Positions 61,326-64,000 of a DNA stretch of 64,000 bases are shown piece by piece; positions within the stretch are counted from its first letter, which is position 1; each line of letters opens with the position of its first letter. Source of the DNA: Pipra filicauda. Its lineage: Eukaryota > Chordata > Aves > Passeriformes > Pipridae. A program made the translations under genes and the position numbers. The notes under the pieces are model-generated. The model saw only the letters and a program-made list of their open reading frames with translations, was not told the DNA's origin and searched no databases. Where the stretch lies: positions 360,441 through 424,440 of the forward strand of contig NW_024104380.1 of the NCBI RefSeq assembly GCF_003945595.2. Reading direction: 5' to 3'.

Positions 61326-64000
61326 TCCCGATGTCTGTGGGCAAATCTGCCTCTCTCAGCCTCCAGGAGTGACCCTGAGGGGTGTCCCCACTGCAGGAGG
61401 AATCTCCCCACGCTCCCAAAGGGGGTGTCAGAAGATGCCCTTCCCCCTAAGGCAGAGCCTCTGTTACATCCCACACAGATATCCCACAGGGAAACTTCAG
61501 TGCTGGTTAGAGGGAAGGAGCAGGATCAGGCCATGCCCACTGTTTGTGGGTGGGATGTGTGTTGCTCCGTGTGTGACAAGAAACTAAAAAGGGCATTCAT
61601 TCAGCACTGATTCAACACCAACCTGTCTCACTGGCACCAAGAAATTCCTTTTAGTAGCTGTGAACCCCTTTTTTGGCTCAACTGAATGAGCCCCTATAGC
61701 AGTGTGAAAAAGCCTCAGAAACTTCTTGAGTTCTTCCAGCCACCTGCCCACTGTCGGAACCCAAAGTCCTACAATTATTGCCTTTTCGGGGGTTGCCACA
61801 GATCTTCTTCCCTGGGTACATTCAGTCGGTTCCTGGAGTTGTTCCTGCTGGGTGTCCTCCCCCCTGTCACAGAAGAGCTGAGTATTGAATAGGAAATCAG
61901 GTGTCTTTCAGACACATGTGCCAGCCTAGTTTACAACTTCTATTATACTCATTCGTTTTTATGAAGCAAGTCTTTGAAATGACTCTCAGGTACTTTTATA
62001 AGAGTAATCACAATCCCATTAAATGATTAATGTGATCATTTGGCTAGAAAGTCAAAGCTTACCAGGTAAGGGGACATAGAATACTCTGTTGTAAAAGAGG
62101 TTTCAGATTTACAAAGGTGAACATTTATGTGCTGTCGTTGTTTAGAAACACACGGCTTCAAATCTGGACAAAAATAAGGTTCAAATATCTTTTGTAGAAT
62201 GGTTAATTCCAGCCTGGATGAATGAAGACTTTTCAATAAATGGATGTGAAGAGAATCTTATCCAGTGCCATGATTCCTTCCTGAAAAGATTAGAGCTATT
62301 TCACAAATTACATTATTTACCAGGCAGTAGAGAAAGTTAAAAACTTTGCTTTCTTCAGGTCAAAGCACTTTTCCACCCGGTTCTTAGTAACATGATTTTC
62401 TCAGATGAAGACATCCTTTGCAGGTTAGATTTTACCAAGGAAGAAAACCAGGCAGAAATCATGTTACATAGAGAACAGCAACAATTTCAGTAGAACTGTT
62501 TGGTTGGGGTTTTGTGTTTTGCTTGGGTTTTTCTTTGGATTTTGATGGTTGTTTGTTTGGGATTGTGTATGTTGTTTGTGTTTTTGGTTTGTGTTTGGGG
62601 TTTTTCCCCCCAGTTGTCTGGGGCAGTTCAGTTCAATGTCAGAATCAGGCATATCACCACTTTTCCTGTTAAACCTTCCAGATCCTGGTTTCACAAAACA
62701 TTGGCTTTGAGCAGCAACACCAGAGAATAATGACAAAGTACCTTCTCTGGGTTTATGCTTTAGGTTTTTGGGTTTAGCCACGAAAACTCCAGCACTTCAT
62801 TAATGTTTTGACTTGAGGGTTCTAAAATCACATCTTTCAATATTCCTTCTAGAAAGTCTCTTTGAATTTTTTAGCATAAAATGGATGATTTGAAAGAATC
62901 CTGAAGAAGGTCTTGACAGTTACAACAAGACATTTTTAAAAACTGAATTAACCTTTTGCCACTCTTGAATAGGACAGTTAAAAAAAAAAAAAAGGTAGGT
63001 TTGGTAGTCAGTGAGCATAAACCTGTCCTTTTATAATTAAATTATATGCTATTAGATACAAAGAGAGAGAAAAACACATTTCCCATTTAGAAAACAGTTT
63101 ACAAACTTGTAGACTGGTAGAGAACTCCACAGTGCCAGAAGAAGTTTTCTAGTTAAACCAACTATTTTGACCCCTGATTCCTTTTGTTCTGTCTACTCAG
63201 AAAACATTTTAAGCAGAAAGACAAGTTCTTATTTTTTCCCTCCTCAGCTTTTTTGTTTTTTTTCTTCCGTACACTGAAATTCTTCAGATAATTTAAAAAA
63301 GTTTCTCGGTCAAATTTTTGTCTGAGCTCTTCTCCCTCTGAATTTATTGGAAAATGCCTAAAGCTGAGCTGTGCAGCTCAACTTCTCAAGAGAAAAAGAT
63401 CTACTAGCAAATGAAATTTAGTTTGACAAAGATTCCGAATACCACTTTGGAGCAACAATCAACTATAGTTGAGAAGGTGTTTGTTTTGGGGTTTTTTTTA
63501 TGAACTAGAGTTCTTTTGAATGTTTTCTATAATAAGCAATAAATTTCTTCTGCAATGAGTTTCTCAGTAAGTCTTCTAATCTTCAGATATGCACAGACCT
63601 CCTTAGACTTCTCATAGGAATTATCACATGACTTAAAAATATGAGCAGAAAAAGAAAGGTTGAACTTACACTCAGCCTAAGAGAGAAAGGGAATTTTAAG
63701 CAAATCTATTGTTTGATTCTTTTTTCTTCCCTAGTTGATTTCTGCCCTTTTTCTTTCCTGCTAAAGGTCTGCTCCAGAGCCTATTCCAGTCAATAACAAT
63801 CTTTCCCCTGATTTCAGTGGATGGTTCAGTGTTGCTAAAGCATTTACATTTTCTGAACTAAATTGGTTGCTTACAGCTAATTTATTGCAGTCATGAAAAC
63901 CCAACCCTTTCCCAATTCCTGGCTTTTACAGAGCAGCCAGCATTTGGGATTGAGAGGATAAAAGCTGCTGAAGAATCAATTGGCTGAACAAGTAGAATCT
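61326..64000. other. Intergenic DNA to the right edge, no gene recognised
   Basis: 61330-61620 is GC-balanced and unexplained. 62499-62612 is a GT-rich low-complexity tract (TTTG/TTTGG). An A-run lies at 62981-62993. The remainder is AT-rich with no exon, RNA gene or repeat family recognised. Confidence 0.45.

Noticed and set aside
1..64000. CRISPR arrays, tRNA or rRNA genes, bacterial or phage features
   Set aside because: No spaced identical repeats, cloverleaf-type sequences or rRNA signatures were noticed; the window is vertebrate nuclear DNA.

Overview
This window looks like bird nuclear DNA, probably from a passerine or another neoavian. Three things point that way. The dispersed repeats are almost all 5'-truncated CR1 LINEs, with the 3' ends typical of birds, and no mammalian SINEs were seen. 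A decayed retrovirus-like fragment at about 45.8-47.2 kb has a lysine-tRNA type primer site and gag-like DNA of the kind common in songbirds. The one protein-coding segment is close to identical to vertebrate BRINP3 as I remember it. All identifications rest on pattern recognition and recall; no database search was possible.

Layout: 1-22731 reads as the last intron of BRINP3 (+ strand). It is AT-rich and contains a G-rich/CpG-rich patch (about 1.4-1.7 kb), a possible old LTR (about 1.7-2.1 kb), a 37-base A tract (6.2 kb), a TATA-plus-CpG patch (9.4-9.7 kb), three CR1 fragments, a 190-bp hexamer repeat (17.1 kb) and an AT dinucleotide tract (17.9 kb). 22732-23848 is the terminal coding exon: 371 codons plus one split-codon base, ending in TAA. 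A short 3' UTR with three AATAAA signals follows, to about 24.2 kb.

From about 24.2 kb to 64 kb no further gene was recognised, which fits the gene desert I recall next to BRINP3. This part holds eleven CR1 fragments, the retrovirus-like fragment, a 34-copy 10-bp minisatellite (51491-51830), several microsatellites, and a curious exon-like piece between imperfect direct repeats (60.8-61.0 kb). Several AT-rich, repeat-poor stretches could be conserved non-coding elements, but that cannot be judged from one sequence.

Function: the only gene product supported is the C-terminal half of BRINP3, a secreted or ER-lumenal neuronal protein of the MACPF-containing BRINP family. No operon, CRISPR array, tRNA or rRNA was seen, and no new biological system was found. 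The most notable observations are an abrupt third-position GC cliff inside the BRINP3 exon and the minisatellite that repeats a CAGGTG E-box hexamer at a 10-bp pitch.
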